DNA of 64,000 bases from Gentiana macrophylla (Eukaryota; Streptophyta; Magnoliopsida; Gentianales; Gentianaceae): NCBI GenBank assembly GCA_026214975.1, contig JAOBSW010000136.1, positions 1 through 64,000 of the forward strand, in the 5' to 3' direction. The notes beneath the pieces were generated by a model that did not search any database, was not told the DNA's origin, and saw only the letters and a list, made by a program, of their open reading frames with translations. Below are positions 10,173-23,600 of this stretch, piece after piece (the first letter of the stretch is position 1; the number at the start of each line of letters is the position of its first letter). A program made the position numbers and the translations under genes.

Positions 10173-12773
10173 TTAAAGGCGAAATTGCAAGACTGGATAT
10201 ACTCGTTTGAATAGTCAACATACTTCGCCCAAAGGGGGCGGTACTGAGCCATGCCGATATCAAGCCATGGTTTCATATTCCCGTTGAAATGCACTACCGC
10301 AGCATCCTTAATCTCATCCATACTAATGCTTGGGTTATACCCAAGCCCCAAGACATGCCAAGACTTGTCCAGTGGCTTCGTGGTGGAGTAATATGTGATA
10401 AGACCTGGAGGCAGTGTCCTAGTTTCCACAAGGTCCTGTTTTCGTTCTGTCAAAGCAATAACATTTTAGCTTAGTACACAAGACGATCTTTCATCTTTCA
10501 TCAAACGTATACTATATAACGCGGATATTGCAGGAAAGGAAACAAAAATGTTAAAGTTTAGTAACCCGAAAATCATCACAACCCACCAACCTCCCCAGTT
10601 AATATCAACCTAAGATCATGTGCTTCTATTTGCTGGACCTTTAAGACCCAAAAGACAAAAATATGGATACAAGTAAGCATGTTGTGAACTTGTATTAAAG
10701 TGGCAGAAATAGATATAAGATTTTGTTGAAGCTGAGAGTAGTTGTAGTAATATCTTTAGTAAATAAATGTGGCTTGATCTGTAACCTCGTGCCCTGATAC
10801 CAAGATACATTACTATATCACCTAAAAGCTTAAGGAGAAGTGTAATTCATACATAGATCTAACGTTGAGCAATACAGAGAAAATGATATCCAGCAAAAGG
10901 GCAAAACTGGTCCTAAGTAAAATTATATCATACTCACATGTGCAACAAACATGCCTAAATAAAATTCAGTGTAGGGATGCTTTGCGAAGAATGTTATCTC
11001 ACCAGGTTTTGCCAGTAATGGTACACCTCGGTGCACTTTTCCTTCCTCCAAGCATCCAAGTCAAAAAAGTTCATCCCATAAGCCCAAGCGCATGTGTTGG
11101 GATTAAATTTAGCTTTGATCAGGGGATGGGAAAAGTTCATGTACTGGGAGTATCGATGAAATGACCCAAAACAGGTTTCAACCGCACCGTTTACCTTCCC
11201 ATCCATATCCACCTCCCAAAGCCCTGTTAAATCCTTTTGCACCACTATATCATCATCCAGGAACAATATCCTGTGCAGCTTTGGGTACATTTCCGGCAAG
11301 TAGAACCTCACATGGTTCAGTATAGACAAATACTTCGGGTTTCTGAATTTCATATTTGTTGCATCCTTTGTTGCATTCTCCATCTTATTCTCAAAGTAAA
11401 ATTTCTGCAAGTTAGAAGATTCAAGTTGTCTAAGCACAGGCACGTAGGAAGAATTCAAGAATGTGTATTGTTCCACAGCTTTCACTTCAACATGAGCACC
11501 GTTATAGTTCTTCTTCTTGAACATGACTTGCATGGCTCCAAGATTCATCTTATCAGTGACAACATGAAACACGTGCTTCCACGGTTCTTTGGCGTTTTGT
11601 ACAGCAGAATTCACGACAACAGAAGCAGCAACCACATTATCAGAGAAAATTGCATAGTGGTAAAGATTCGGATCCTCAAACTCAGGTTCTGGTTTCTCCT
11701 CTTCCATATACTCCTTCTCATTCTTAATCCGCTCCTCCATTAACATCATACTAATGCAATGCAAGCTCTTAGGTATAGATTTCGCAGCCATCAAGCTTGA
11801 GAAAGCACCTTTTTTCTTTGCCTTGTTCAACTGCTCATTCAATGCAAAAATGTTATCTTTCATCTTCTGAATCTTGAGTTGATTATCAAAACTTTCTCTA
11901 GCATCCTTAACCAGTTCCCTCGTCACCTTAATCCTCTCCTTCAACTCCTTCTCAAACTGCCTGAGCACCTTTTCATCAACAGATTTGACATCTGAATTAA
12001 GCAGACTGTGATACACAGGCTTCGAGATCAGATCAGTATAGTTACGTGAGAGATCAGCAAAAACACGCACAAGCCTCGCATTCTCAAGCTTGAGCTTTCT
12101 GGCATATGATGCATAGCTCAGAATTAAATTCTTGTGATCACCAGCTTGCTTTTGTATCTGATCCAGCCTCGGTTTCAATGGATCTGACTTCAAAGCCAGC
12201 AACCTTCGAATGCTCAAAATTCCATCGACAGTATAAGGAGTACCCTAAATCACCAAAAACATGTCAATACCTTGTCATCAAACCCAAAAAAAATGGTCAA
12301 TCAAGCACTATATCTACTGGCTCCAAATGGAAATCCTTATTTTTCCCCCTATTTTTTTTCTTCTTTTTATGTATATATAAAAATACTTTCCACCGCTTAT
12401 ATATAACAAACATATCCACAACAACAGTACAAAAACAGGTAATTTACAGCAAAAAAATCTGACAGCAATGAAACATGATAGAAAACGAAGCATACGAGTG
12501 TATAATAAGGTAAGTAATGAATAATGAAAGCACAGAAATGCAAGTGACTAGTACTGAACAAAAATGGAATCTACAAGCTACCAATAAATAAATAAAAAAA
12601 CGAAAATTAGGAGGAAAAGAACCTACATCGTCAAGTGTGGAAGAATGAAGCGAAGAGACAGAGAGAAGGAAAATAACAGCGAAGACGAAAACAGCAACAG
12701 AGAATACAGAGCCTATGAGGTTGAAAACGGGTCCTCTGAACGCACGATACCGTCGACCCATCCGGATCGCCAT
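10173..12773 (-). CDS. GAUT8: GAUT8/QUASIMODO1-like homogalacturonan galacturonosyltransferase
   Basis: A glycosyltransferase family 8 enzyme that adds galacturonic acid to homogalacturonan during pectin synthesis in the Golgi. Exon 1, 12627-12773: 49 codons with a short basic N-terminus and a hydrophobic signal anchor (about residues 18-40), as in type II Golgi proteins. Exon 2, 11003-12244: 414 codons with the stem (SDPLKPRLDQI, ARKLKLENARLVRVFADLS) and the GT8 core, including LFLDDDIVVQKDLTGLW (metal-binding DxD), GAVETCFGSFHRY and NPNTCAWAYGMN. Exon 3, 10173-10446: PPGLITYYSTTKPLDKSWHVLGLGYNP in part and HFNGNMKPW. Donors GTAGGT and GTGAGA and acceptors TTTAG and GACAG fit phase 0. The stem matches GAUT8 better than GAUT9 or GAUT10 as I recall them. 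Exon 3 lacks one base in the conserved WKLGTLPPG (near 10418) and apparently another near 10178, before the expected stop. Length about 555 residues is normal. Confidence 0.9.
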
Positions 12774-13325
12774 TAATTACTGATGATACTGGGGCAGGAA
12801 AATGGCGGTCTCCGATCTGTGTGAGAATGGAAACGAGGAGAAGACGGTGATAGAAAACCACTATGATTGGCTGCACATGGTGATGGGTCCCATCGTAGAC
12901 TCTAACACTTCGTTATCTGGAATTGAAAATCAAATTAGTGCAACTGGACTAGTAGATTAAAATGAAGATTTAGGGGATTCAAGATTGAGATTTCAGATTT
13001 TTCAAACAAGAAAAAAAAGAAAAAAAATATTTGATTAACGAATGGGATTTGAGTAGTTGGATTACGGTGTAAAGTTTATGGGAAAGTAAGATGTCGGTCG
13101 GTGGGAGAAGAAAGTCATTAATTAACTCTTTGTGACATGGAAATCAATATCTAAACTACTGCATTTAAAGCCGGTGGTTATTCATTATTGCCTGTTTTTA
13201 TTTTAACCTCTTCACTTGTTTATTAACTTAAACAAGGATGACACACACAAATCGAGAAATGATTCAAATTTTAAAAAAAAAAAATTTGTGTTATTATTAT
13301 TATTTTTATTGTTAAATGTCAATTA
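12774..13325. other. Upstream region of the GAUT8-like gene
   Basis: The likely 5' untranslated region and promoter of the minus-strand GAUT8-like gene. A CT-rich leader is visible on the minus strand near 12790-12860. No other gene is seen. Farther out the sequence becomes AT-rich. Confidence 0.45.
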
Positions 13326-13538
13326 GGACACAATATTGAAGATGTCAGGTAAAAAGACGTAAGAAAATATGTTTGTAAAAAAGGACAGAAAGTGAAAGTG
13401 AATTTGACAGTGAATTTCACTTGATTTTCAGTACAAAATCAAGCGAAATTCACTGTCCTTTTCACTTTCACTTTTTGTCTTTTTAGACAAACATCTTTTC
13501 TTATGTTCTTTTTGTCTGACATCTTCCACAGTGTGTCC
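13326..13538. repeat. Long inverted repeat (fold-back element)
   Basis: Two arms of about 100 bp are reverse complements of each other with a loop of only about 10 bases (around 13427-13437). The outer ends are GGACACA and TGTGTCC. Matching blocks include AAGTGAAAGTGAA with TTCACTTTCACTT, and GAAGATGTCAG with CTGACATCTTC. This fits a fold-back MITE or a small-RNA-producing hairpin. I found no clear target-site duplication. Confidence 0.75.
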
Positions 13539-14335
13539 TTTCCGACAAAACCTCCTTATTTTTATTTACTTTTGGCGACACATGTCTATTTATTTATTTT
13601 TGGGCACCACATATGTATCATTTTTCTTTGTGTATCACACTAGAAACGTCTGTTTGAATGACGTTTTTTCCCCGATAATAACGTTTGTGGACAAACGTTT
13701 TTCACCCATGATACTTTAATAACTATAACTTTATTATCACTGATGTTATATAAAAAATTAATGTCAGTATCAAAGCCGTTATTATCGAAAATCAACATCA
13801 ACATCAACATCACTGACGTTATTTACACAAAACTAATTGTAATGCTCGAAATGATTTTTTTGATCGAAGCCGTATTTTTTTAAATGAGACAATTATTGAA
13901 AGCCGAGCATATTGATTTAATTAAGTAAAAAGACATCCAAAACAATGACACTAGTTATAAGAACGAAAAATAGGTAGATACCCAAATACCCTTAATGAAT
14001 TAAACAAAAAAAAAAACAAAAAAAAAACCGGCAAACAGGACGCCGAAAGTATGCTGAATGTATATCTATTTTTTTTAATTTCCTGTTGAATGTTTTGTGT
14101 CTTCTTTTTTTTTTTTATAATATTTATTTCCTGGACGTTGAATGCCTTCTTTTTTTTTTCTTTTCATTTTTTTATTTATTTATTTTATTTTAAATTTCCG
14201 GTGAAAGTTTATTTTTTCTTTTTTTTATTAACCACCCCACGATCATTGTGTGCGCGATCATCGACTATCTCAATCGCAGAACACCGCGATGCACTAATAA
14301 CCGCCGACGATCGACCACCGCGCGATCGTTAGCAT
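13539..14335. other. AT-rich and T-rich spacer
   Basis: No gene seen. Homopolymer-rich tracts (A runs near 14008-14030; T runs near 14107, 14149 and 14217) give short low-complexity frames that I do not consider genes. Near 13660-13820 there are short reiterated AACGTT/ACGTT and ATCAACATCA blocks. Confidence 0.4.
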
Positions 14336-15300
14336 CGACAATCATATACGCGATGGCATCGCAATCATATACGCGCGTGACATCAACAATTTATCTGAGA
14401 GACACCGTGATGAAGTAAGCCACCCCGATGAGAGATGCAATGCGACGAGAGACCGTCGGGATGAAGTGATCACCGAGATGCGATGACATTTGATGAAAGA
14501 ACACCGTGATGACATTTGATATTTTCCACTTAATTTCATAAACTTGATTTCTTTTATTCATAAAATCGACTTCAAACGACTATATCTTTTGATATAAAAC
14601 TACGATCAACATAAATCTTTCACCTTAATTCATATTTTTATGCAGTGACATCGGCAATCATATATCGCGATGATATCAAAATTTTATGCGATGACATCGG
14701 CAATCATATATGTGTGACATCAACAATTTATCGCAATGACATCGGCAATCGGATATCTGATGACATCAACATTTTACGCAATGACATCAAGAATCATATA
14801 TGAATGACATCAACAATTTATATAGTGACATCGGCAATCATATATGTAGAGACATCGAGATGAAGTGAAACATCGATGCGATGGTCACCCCGATCGCAGA
14901 CACCGCGATGAAGTGGCCACCCCCGATGCGCAGACACCGCGACGCGAGAGACCATCGAGATCTGATGATCATCGGGATGCGATGATATTTGATAAAACAA
15001 CACCCGTGATGACATTTGATATTTTTCCGACTTAATTTCATAAAATCGATTTATTTTCTTCATAAAATCGACTTCAAATGGTTATATCTTTTGATATAAA
15101 ACTACGATCAACATAAATCTTTCACCTTAATTCATATTTTTATGCGATTACATCGGCAATCGAGATATCGAAATGACATCAACATTTTATGCACGATGGA
15201 CATCGGCAATTTATGCAATGACATTGGCATTTTATGTAGTGACATCAACAATTTATGCGATGACATTGGCATTTTATGCGATGACATCGCCAAATCATAC
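14336..15300. repeat. Minisatellite of 21-25 bp units with a ~500 bp higher-order duplication
   Basis: Units alternate between a TGACATCGGCAATCATATAT type and a TGACATCAACAATTTATGCG type. They are clearest at 14642-14870 and 15146-15300. Between the blocks, a non-tandem segment is duplicated: 14400-14640 corresponds to 14870-15142, and the shared TTCACCTTAATTCATATTT end recurs with a spacing of about 502 bp. Reading frames through it (15142-15348 plus, 15132-15353 minus) give 7-residue repeats that follow the 21 bp unit and are not genes. Confidence 0.8.
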
Positions 15301-15354
15301 ACAAACCCACCATCAACGTATATCTTTGCTTTCTTTGTTTCAAGGTGATGCATG

Positions 15355-16081
15355 TTAAACTAATTGATCATTATTACATCATGATCAACGGTGTCGATCG
15401 TGATGTGACACTTTTGTGTCACACGATTTGTGTCGGATCATTACTCATTCTAAACTTTAGGTAATTCCTCAATTCCCATAAAACAAAGAGAAGTAAATCA
15501 GGGATGTACTAACTCTGCTTGGTAAAATTCAATCCCCAAAATTATTCACCAAATCAAAGACCAATAAAAAACAAAAGAAATCAGCACTCAACCAAATTAA
15601 AAAGGAAACAAAAACACTATACACCCTAGAATACTAAAAACTAGTTTATTCATCACAGAATGCAATTATAATATATATAACTCATGCTGATAAATTAGAT
15701 AAAGATCATCAACATATATATTGACTATAGAAGCATTTGTGCCATTTGAAATGACGCATTGATCAACATACATTCTACCATAACCATAACAGGATGCCTT
15801 AGCTTTTCTACTAAAGTTACTTCTTTTGAGACCTTTAGCTAATTGCAGCTCTTTTTTAGCTCAAATTCTACCTTCTTTTTCAGAACCAAATTCTACAAAC
15901 ACTCTTAGAAGCTCTTTTGATGATGCTTTCGTCAAATGCTGTACTTCTGCAGTATGATTAACAACTTCCAATAGATTTTTCTTAAAAATGCGACCCTGTA
16001 AGCCAATGAACTGTGAAGGGTGAAAAAGAATGCTAGATTTTTCTGAAAGAGAGTAGAAAAGAAACTTGGAGAGGGACCATG
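15355..16081. other. Unassigned sequence with possible minus-strand exon remains
   Basis: No recognised gene. On the minus strand, after an acceptor-like CTTACAG near 15996, a mostly open stretch reads KNLLEVVNHTAEVQHLTKAS, then SSKELLRVFVEFGSEKEGRI, with a stop near 15860 and further open sequence to about 15730. I do not recognise the family. It lies directly downstream of the SOD remnant on the same strand and could be an exon fragment captured with it. Confidence 0.3.
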
Positions 16082-16302
16082 TTATGGATCACCATGTTCT
16101 TTACCAACAGGATTAAAATGTGGACCTGTGGACAAGAAACCATTTGTTGTGTCACAAAGGGCATGGACATTGAAGCCATGGAGTCCCGGTTTTAGACCCG
16201 AAATAGTTCCAGTAACGGTGGTTGGACCTTGTCCTTCACCGGTAAAGTAAATGGTTCCTTCACACCTTCAGCGCCGGTAACAATTGCAACTGCCTTTCCC
16301 AT
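16082..16302 (-). pseudogene. Truncated Cu/Zn superoxide dismutase remnant
   Basis: The minus strand from the ATG at 16302 reads [15 protein letters not shown], then [39 protein letters not shown] and [16 protein letters not shown], then a stop at 16082. This is the N-terminal half of a plant Cu/Zn SOD, which converts superoxide to peroxide. Defects: one base is missing after EGVK (near 16257); the first copper-ligand His of the GFHVHA motif is Asn (codon 16169-16171); Gly of the GDTTNG motif is Cys; and the protein ends after about 73 of roughly 152 residues. No introns interrupt it, although plant SOD genes are normally split, so a retrocopy is likely. Not expected to be active. Confidence 0.85.
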
Positions 16303-16447
16303 TTTCTATTTGTGATCTCAGAACATCCCTAATCAACAGCTGAATGACACAATACATGAAGCATAAAATCATTACATTCATAGAATAATGACATATTTCA
16401 TTCCAACTTTATTATTACAAGATTAACAGAAGAAGCTGGGTCCATAC

Positions 16448-16744
16448 CTGGTTTGCAGCAATTTCCTTGAGTGCGTCGACGGAATTCATGGACCGGCTGC
16501 GTGAGGTTGAATTAGGACTACTTTTCTGATCATGTCCACCACCTGCGGTTAATTTTGGTAATGATTTCAAACCCATAAGCCTCGCCACCAGTCCTTGAGC
16601 AGTCACCGATGATGTCTCGTCTTCATTTTCGTTCTTCAAATATTCAAATTCTACATCCTCGAAGGATCCCAGCGGAGTCTGTAGCTTTAAATGATCACAA
16701 GGGTATGTGGGAAAACTGTTCCGGCAAAGAACGCGGCGAACCAT
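16448..16744 (-). pseudogene. Exon fragment with VARLMGL motif (TRM/LONGIFOLIA-like)
   Basis: An open minus-strand stretch begins MVRRVLCRNSFPTYPCDHLK and contains GLVARLMGLKSLP at about residues 51-63, followed by SRSRSMNSVDALKEIAANQ. The VARLMGL motif is typical of plant DUF3741/TON1-recruiting-motif proteins, which bind microtubule-organising partners. A good donor (CAG|GTATGG) ends the exon at 16448. The exons expected after it are not visible; the SOD remnant follows instead. I therefore read it as a gene fragment or the first exon of a truncated gene. The start is uncertain. Confidence 0.5.
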
Positions 16745-16859
16745 CCAGGAATTGCAACATTAGAGATAGTAGAGGATATCAAATGATAGAGGAAAGGAAG
16801 AAGCCGGTAGAGATATTTTTAGATTTGGAGAATTGAATCGTCGGGACTGTAAATGCAGT

Positions 16860-17195
16860 AAGGGCAAAATTGGAAACATAAATGAAATCCGTCCTTATAA
16901 CTAATGATCTTTTAAACGTTCTTATAAACAAATAACACTTTTTAAAATACATACATGAAACAATAGTCAATAAGAAGGGCCGAACATTCAAAAGGGAGAC
17001 AAAGCCCAATCCAGCCCAAAGCCAATACCAAAATGGTACCATATTTACCCCAAGGCACGTCCAAGCCTGCTAACTACAAAGCCCGTCCCTTTCTACGCTT
17101 CTGTTTCCCGACCCCATTATATACCCTTCTCTTGAACCTAAGAAGCTTAGACGTAAGAGAACAGAGCGAAGACCCTAGAACGAGGGTTTGAAAAG
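16860..17195 (+). promoter_or_regulatory. Probable promoter and 5' UTR of RPB10
   Basis: Contains GCCCA-type motifs (16976-17030, AAGCCCAATCCAGCCCAAAG) and a telo-box-like ACCCTAG near 17173, both common in plant promoters of housekeeping and translation or transcription genes. A TATA-like TTATATAC lies at 17118-17125, about 70 bp before the start codon. Motif calls only; no start site can be seen. Confidence 0.4.
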
Positions 17196-19717
<2,522 letters not shown>

Positions 19718-20602
19718 CATTTACTTGGAGGAAAGGCAGCTACATGTGTGTGTCTATATGATTTGGGTTGTTGTAATGACTTGAACATGCCTTATGGGTT
19801 TTCTGTACTAGGCTGCGATATTATTTTACTGTTTTTATGCCTCTGGCTTTTTGCTGTTGTAGGAGAGGAATGATGCTATCTATTCGATGACTCTTTTAAG
19901 AGCCTCAGTATTATCCCCCAGCAATTTTCTACTTATTTCTAGTGCTGAATTAATGGGTTGGATGTGTGCAGTGTGTATACATATGTACACACTCGCATGT
20001 CTTGAATGCTCTAATACGTAGGTTATAATTTACATAGGGATTAACAGGATAATCCAGACAATCCAATTGGAAAAAGAATTCGTATAAATGAACACACATG
20101 CTTACATCAAATTGTATGACAATGATCCATACTAGGAGTCCTAGGACTAGGAGTATACAGAACAGAGTCCTGATATGCGAAACAGTCACCCCCCCCTTGA
20201 CCAATAGAAGGGTAAAAAAAGGAACAGAAAACACATGCCAAAGAGAAAAAAATGACCATGTTTACAGTAAAAATTCAACCACTCCATGCAAATAGAAAAA
20301 GGGTTAAACCCGACCCGAAAGGGTCCCCACTCCCCTAATCAGGTAACCTAGTGGCTTAGAGTCAAGGGCTGTCGTTATGCCATGATACTGGAAAGGGACC
20401 TTTCAATGGCACCACGTAAAACACAAATTCGCACATTCAACCTTTCAAAAACCAATTATATGATCTAGAATCAACTTTTAAAAGGCTGAATGAGTGGTGA
20501 ATCCTAACAATTGCCTTGAGAGAAAAGTTGACATGGTGAATCCTAAAAATTGCCTTGAGAGAAGGACACCAAGAAATAGGGGGAAATCAGGTGTTTTTGA
20601 CA
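19718..20602. other. 3' flank of RPB10 and intergenic region
   Basis: Probable 3' UTR of RPB10 just after 19717, then intergenic DNA up to the stop codon of the minus-strand ER-body-like gene. A C run occurs near 20190-20198. A short direct repeat (GTTGACATGGTGAATCCTAA and relatives) lies near 20495-20560. No gene recognised. Confidence 0.4.
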
Positions 20603-23600
20603 TCAATAAGAAACAAAGGCTGGATTGATTGATTTGGTTCCTTTAAGAAACAAAGCATTGACAGGACTAGAATCCCACCAACCCAACCTCTCCATAAGCT
20701 TACTTGCCAAGTCACCAACTGCATATGCAACACCTGAGACCGCAGCTGCAAAAGTTACATAGTATACCACTGTTTTGAAGTATGCAGAGAATTTATGTTG
20801 TCCACGTGTGTAAGTCTTCATTATAGCTAGGATTATAATACACAACAGTGAGGCTCCTGCAACTGCCAGAATCTTGTAGTCTTTGTCATCGCTCTCACGG
20901 AACGCAAAGCCATAGGTTACCAGTGGGACCAACCCAAATGCAATGTATGATAGCACACCAACTACTGCATGAATGAGGAAATGCTCTTTTCTACCAAGTA
21001 TCTCTTTGTATCTTTTTACTGCTTCTTCTGATTCACTGTTTTCGCCGTATTTCATGTCCCTAAACTGCATGTTTTTTAAGGTTGTAAGCTTTGAATCCAT
21101 TAGTATCATGAAGCAAAGAAATAGCTGCATGTTTGTTATGCCCAAAGAAAAATACATGCCACCTAATACAATCTTTCAAGAACACGGCTGTATCTTAACG
21201 TTTCTGGAAAGAAATGTTGCAGGCTAAATAACTCACATTAGCACCAAGGATAATGAGGCCACTAACAAGATTCGCCAATCCAAGAGCGAGAATATTCACT
21301 GTAAACCAAAAAAAAAAAAGAAAAATTCCCAACATTTCACCATGTTTTAGTTTACAATGACCATGCATATATAGTGTAAGTTAAACAACAACCAAAAAAA
21401 CCTAGAGGTAAAGACTTACTAGTGGTGACACCAGAAGCAGCACCGGATGACACAACACTTAGGCTCGCTATGATTTCCATCAGACCTCCATATACAATGG
21501 ATTTCACAACCTCCAATGATATGGAACTTGTCTCTCCAGTCACTGTTACAGGTAACTTACATACGACTATCCTCTCTGTAAACTGTGTAGTTCCTGTCTG
21601 AACTGGTTCTTCTCCAATAAGAACATGCACATCATCATCTGTATTTTGACGGTACCACATATGTAATCAGAGACACTATCATGTTTCTACTAGGTGGTGC
21701 AAATTGTTTCATAAGGGAATAACTAATCACGCGGTATATATGTTTTTACCTTGCTGTTGGTCTGCAGTGACATCAGTTTCCTCAATTTCACCGCCTAGCC
21801 TTCCACGATGTTCCCCCAACACTTTAAGAATGCCATCTGCATGCAGAACGTCTTGTCATATCATTTCCTTAAAAATGTCATTTCTGACTTCTAAAGCTTC
21901 ATAAATCATCGGGTATCAGTTACCTGAATCCTTGTTGATGTCAATGATCAGATCCCTATCACCTTCAGATCCTTGTAGTGAATATGTTTGAACACGGTCT
22001 CCAGCTGTCGATCCTAGAAGTGTTTCTACATGTTGTCCATTATCATTAGTATTATAAGTACTATCATATACTTCATTCGAATTACCTAAAGATATTTTGG
22101 ATGAAATTACCTTGAATATCAGTGGTTTTATCAATGGTATCATTTACTTGTACTCTTCCCTTCCTAAATAATGACAATATATCATATGTTTTCCCTGTTG
22201 AAGTTGACCCTGTATTAAGTTAATCATATAATAGCATGGTCAAATGAAATACCTTGGTTAAACTTGTTACTGTTAGAACGTAAAAAAACGCGTATATCGG
22301 TTACCTTTGACCTGTGTGGAGCTGGTGATGGTTGAGGTCGTATCTTTGACGTGTGTGGATGAACTAGTTATTGTTGAGGTCGTGTCTTTGACCTGTGTAG
22401 AACTGGTGATTGTTGTTGACGTCGTGTCATTTGTGGCACTGGAGAACGATGAAGTCTGCTGCTGCTGCTGTACACTGGATTGAGTGCTTGAAACCGGCGA
22501 GTTTCTAGTCTCTTTGTCCCATCCAAACATTCAAAACGGATTGAGCTTATTCCCTGTTTCGGTTTGTCAAAATCGTTAGACCTTCAAAGTGTGACATGAA
22601 ATATTACTGTATCTGAAAGCCTAAAAGAATCAAATAGTTAGTTAGTACCTGCAGCAACAAAGATGCTGAAACATGATAAGCAACCAAGAAGGTCTACTGG
22701 TTTATCTGTTTTGACAGGTGTTTTCTTAACAATCCTACGACGTAGGACAACCTTTGTTACACGGGTGCTGCAATTAGGACAGTACATCTCATATCCATGG
22801 TGACTATGAATCTTTTCAACCGCCCTCTCGAATTCCAATTCGATTACTTCCTCATCGATTTCATCCACTATATCGACTTGAAGATTCTCGGGTTGTCCAC
22901 TTGATTCACTAGGTTCAGTTTTAGCATTGATGACAGCAGTCAGGACTTGTTGAATGTCCACATCCAAGTCCTTACCTTTAAGATAGTTCCCCACATGAGC
23001 ATCTGCATAACATCCATTTTGAGAAGATAAGTATTACACAATGCATATATATAGGTTTACATTTATACATCAGATAAATTTATAACACATACTACTTATT
23101 CAAGTGCTACATTAATTACATAGTACTTGGATCATAAAATTTGGGCTGCTATATCTATATATGCATATATTCATGACCCACCTTCTTCACTGCCCCACAA
23201 GATGTGTTTCTGGTGAAGTGGAAGAATCACAGGGTTTCCTGCAGATTGGTGGTGGATCCAAATGCAGTGGTGACATTTCCAAGCTCCTTTGAGTTTCAAG
23301 TTTGCATTTTTATATATCAGACAATTATTAGAAACATCCCAGTATTTCATTAGGGTTAGAAATGTTTCAGTGCTTCTGTTTCCTCTAATTCTCCATTATA
23401 TTCTCTTACTTATAATACACTAATTTCTGATAATACTTGTACATTTATAACATCTACATATTTATTAAACAAGTAGAACGAAACTTGTCTGTAATCATAA
23501 ATCAAAACATGAATGCAACCTTTCAAGATACCAATCACAATTTAAAAAGGGGAAATCATCAAGAATTCATCTGTTGTGAAGATCCAACTAGTAAACTCAA

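Noticed and set aside
11237..11743. 168-residue plus-strand frame opposite GAUT8 exon 2
   Set aside because: It is the antisense shadow of a conserved coding exon.
14336..15300. Possible CRISPR-like array of short repeats
   Set aside because: Units are directly tandem without unique spacers, vary in length and lie in plant nuclear DNA.
15132..15353. Reading frames on both strands encoding 7-residue repeats (NDIGILC-like)
   Set aside because: They follow the 21 bp minisatellite unit on either strand; no start context, domain or neighbour supports a gene.
21070..21157. Start MYFSLGITNMQ for the last ER-body-like exon
   Set aside because: The acceptor ACATGCAG before 21064 joins exon 8 in frame (GAN-FRDMKYG); the upstream codons are intron.
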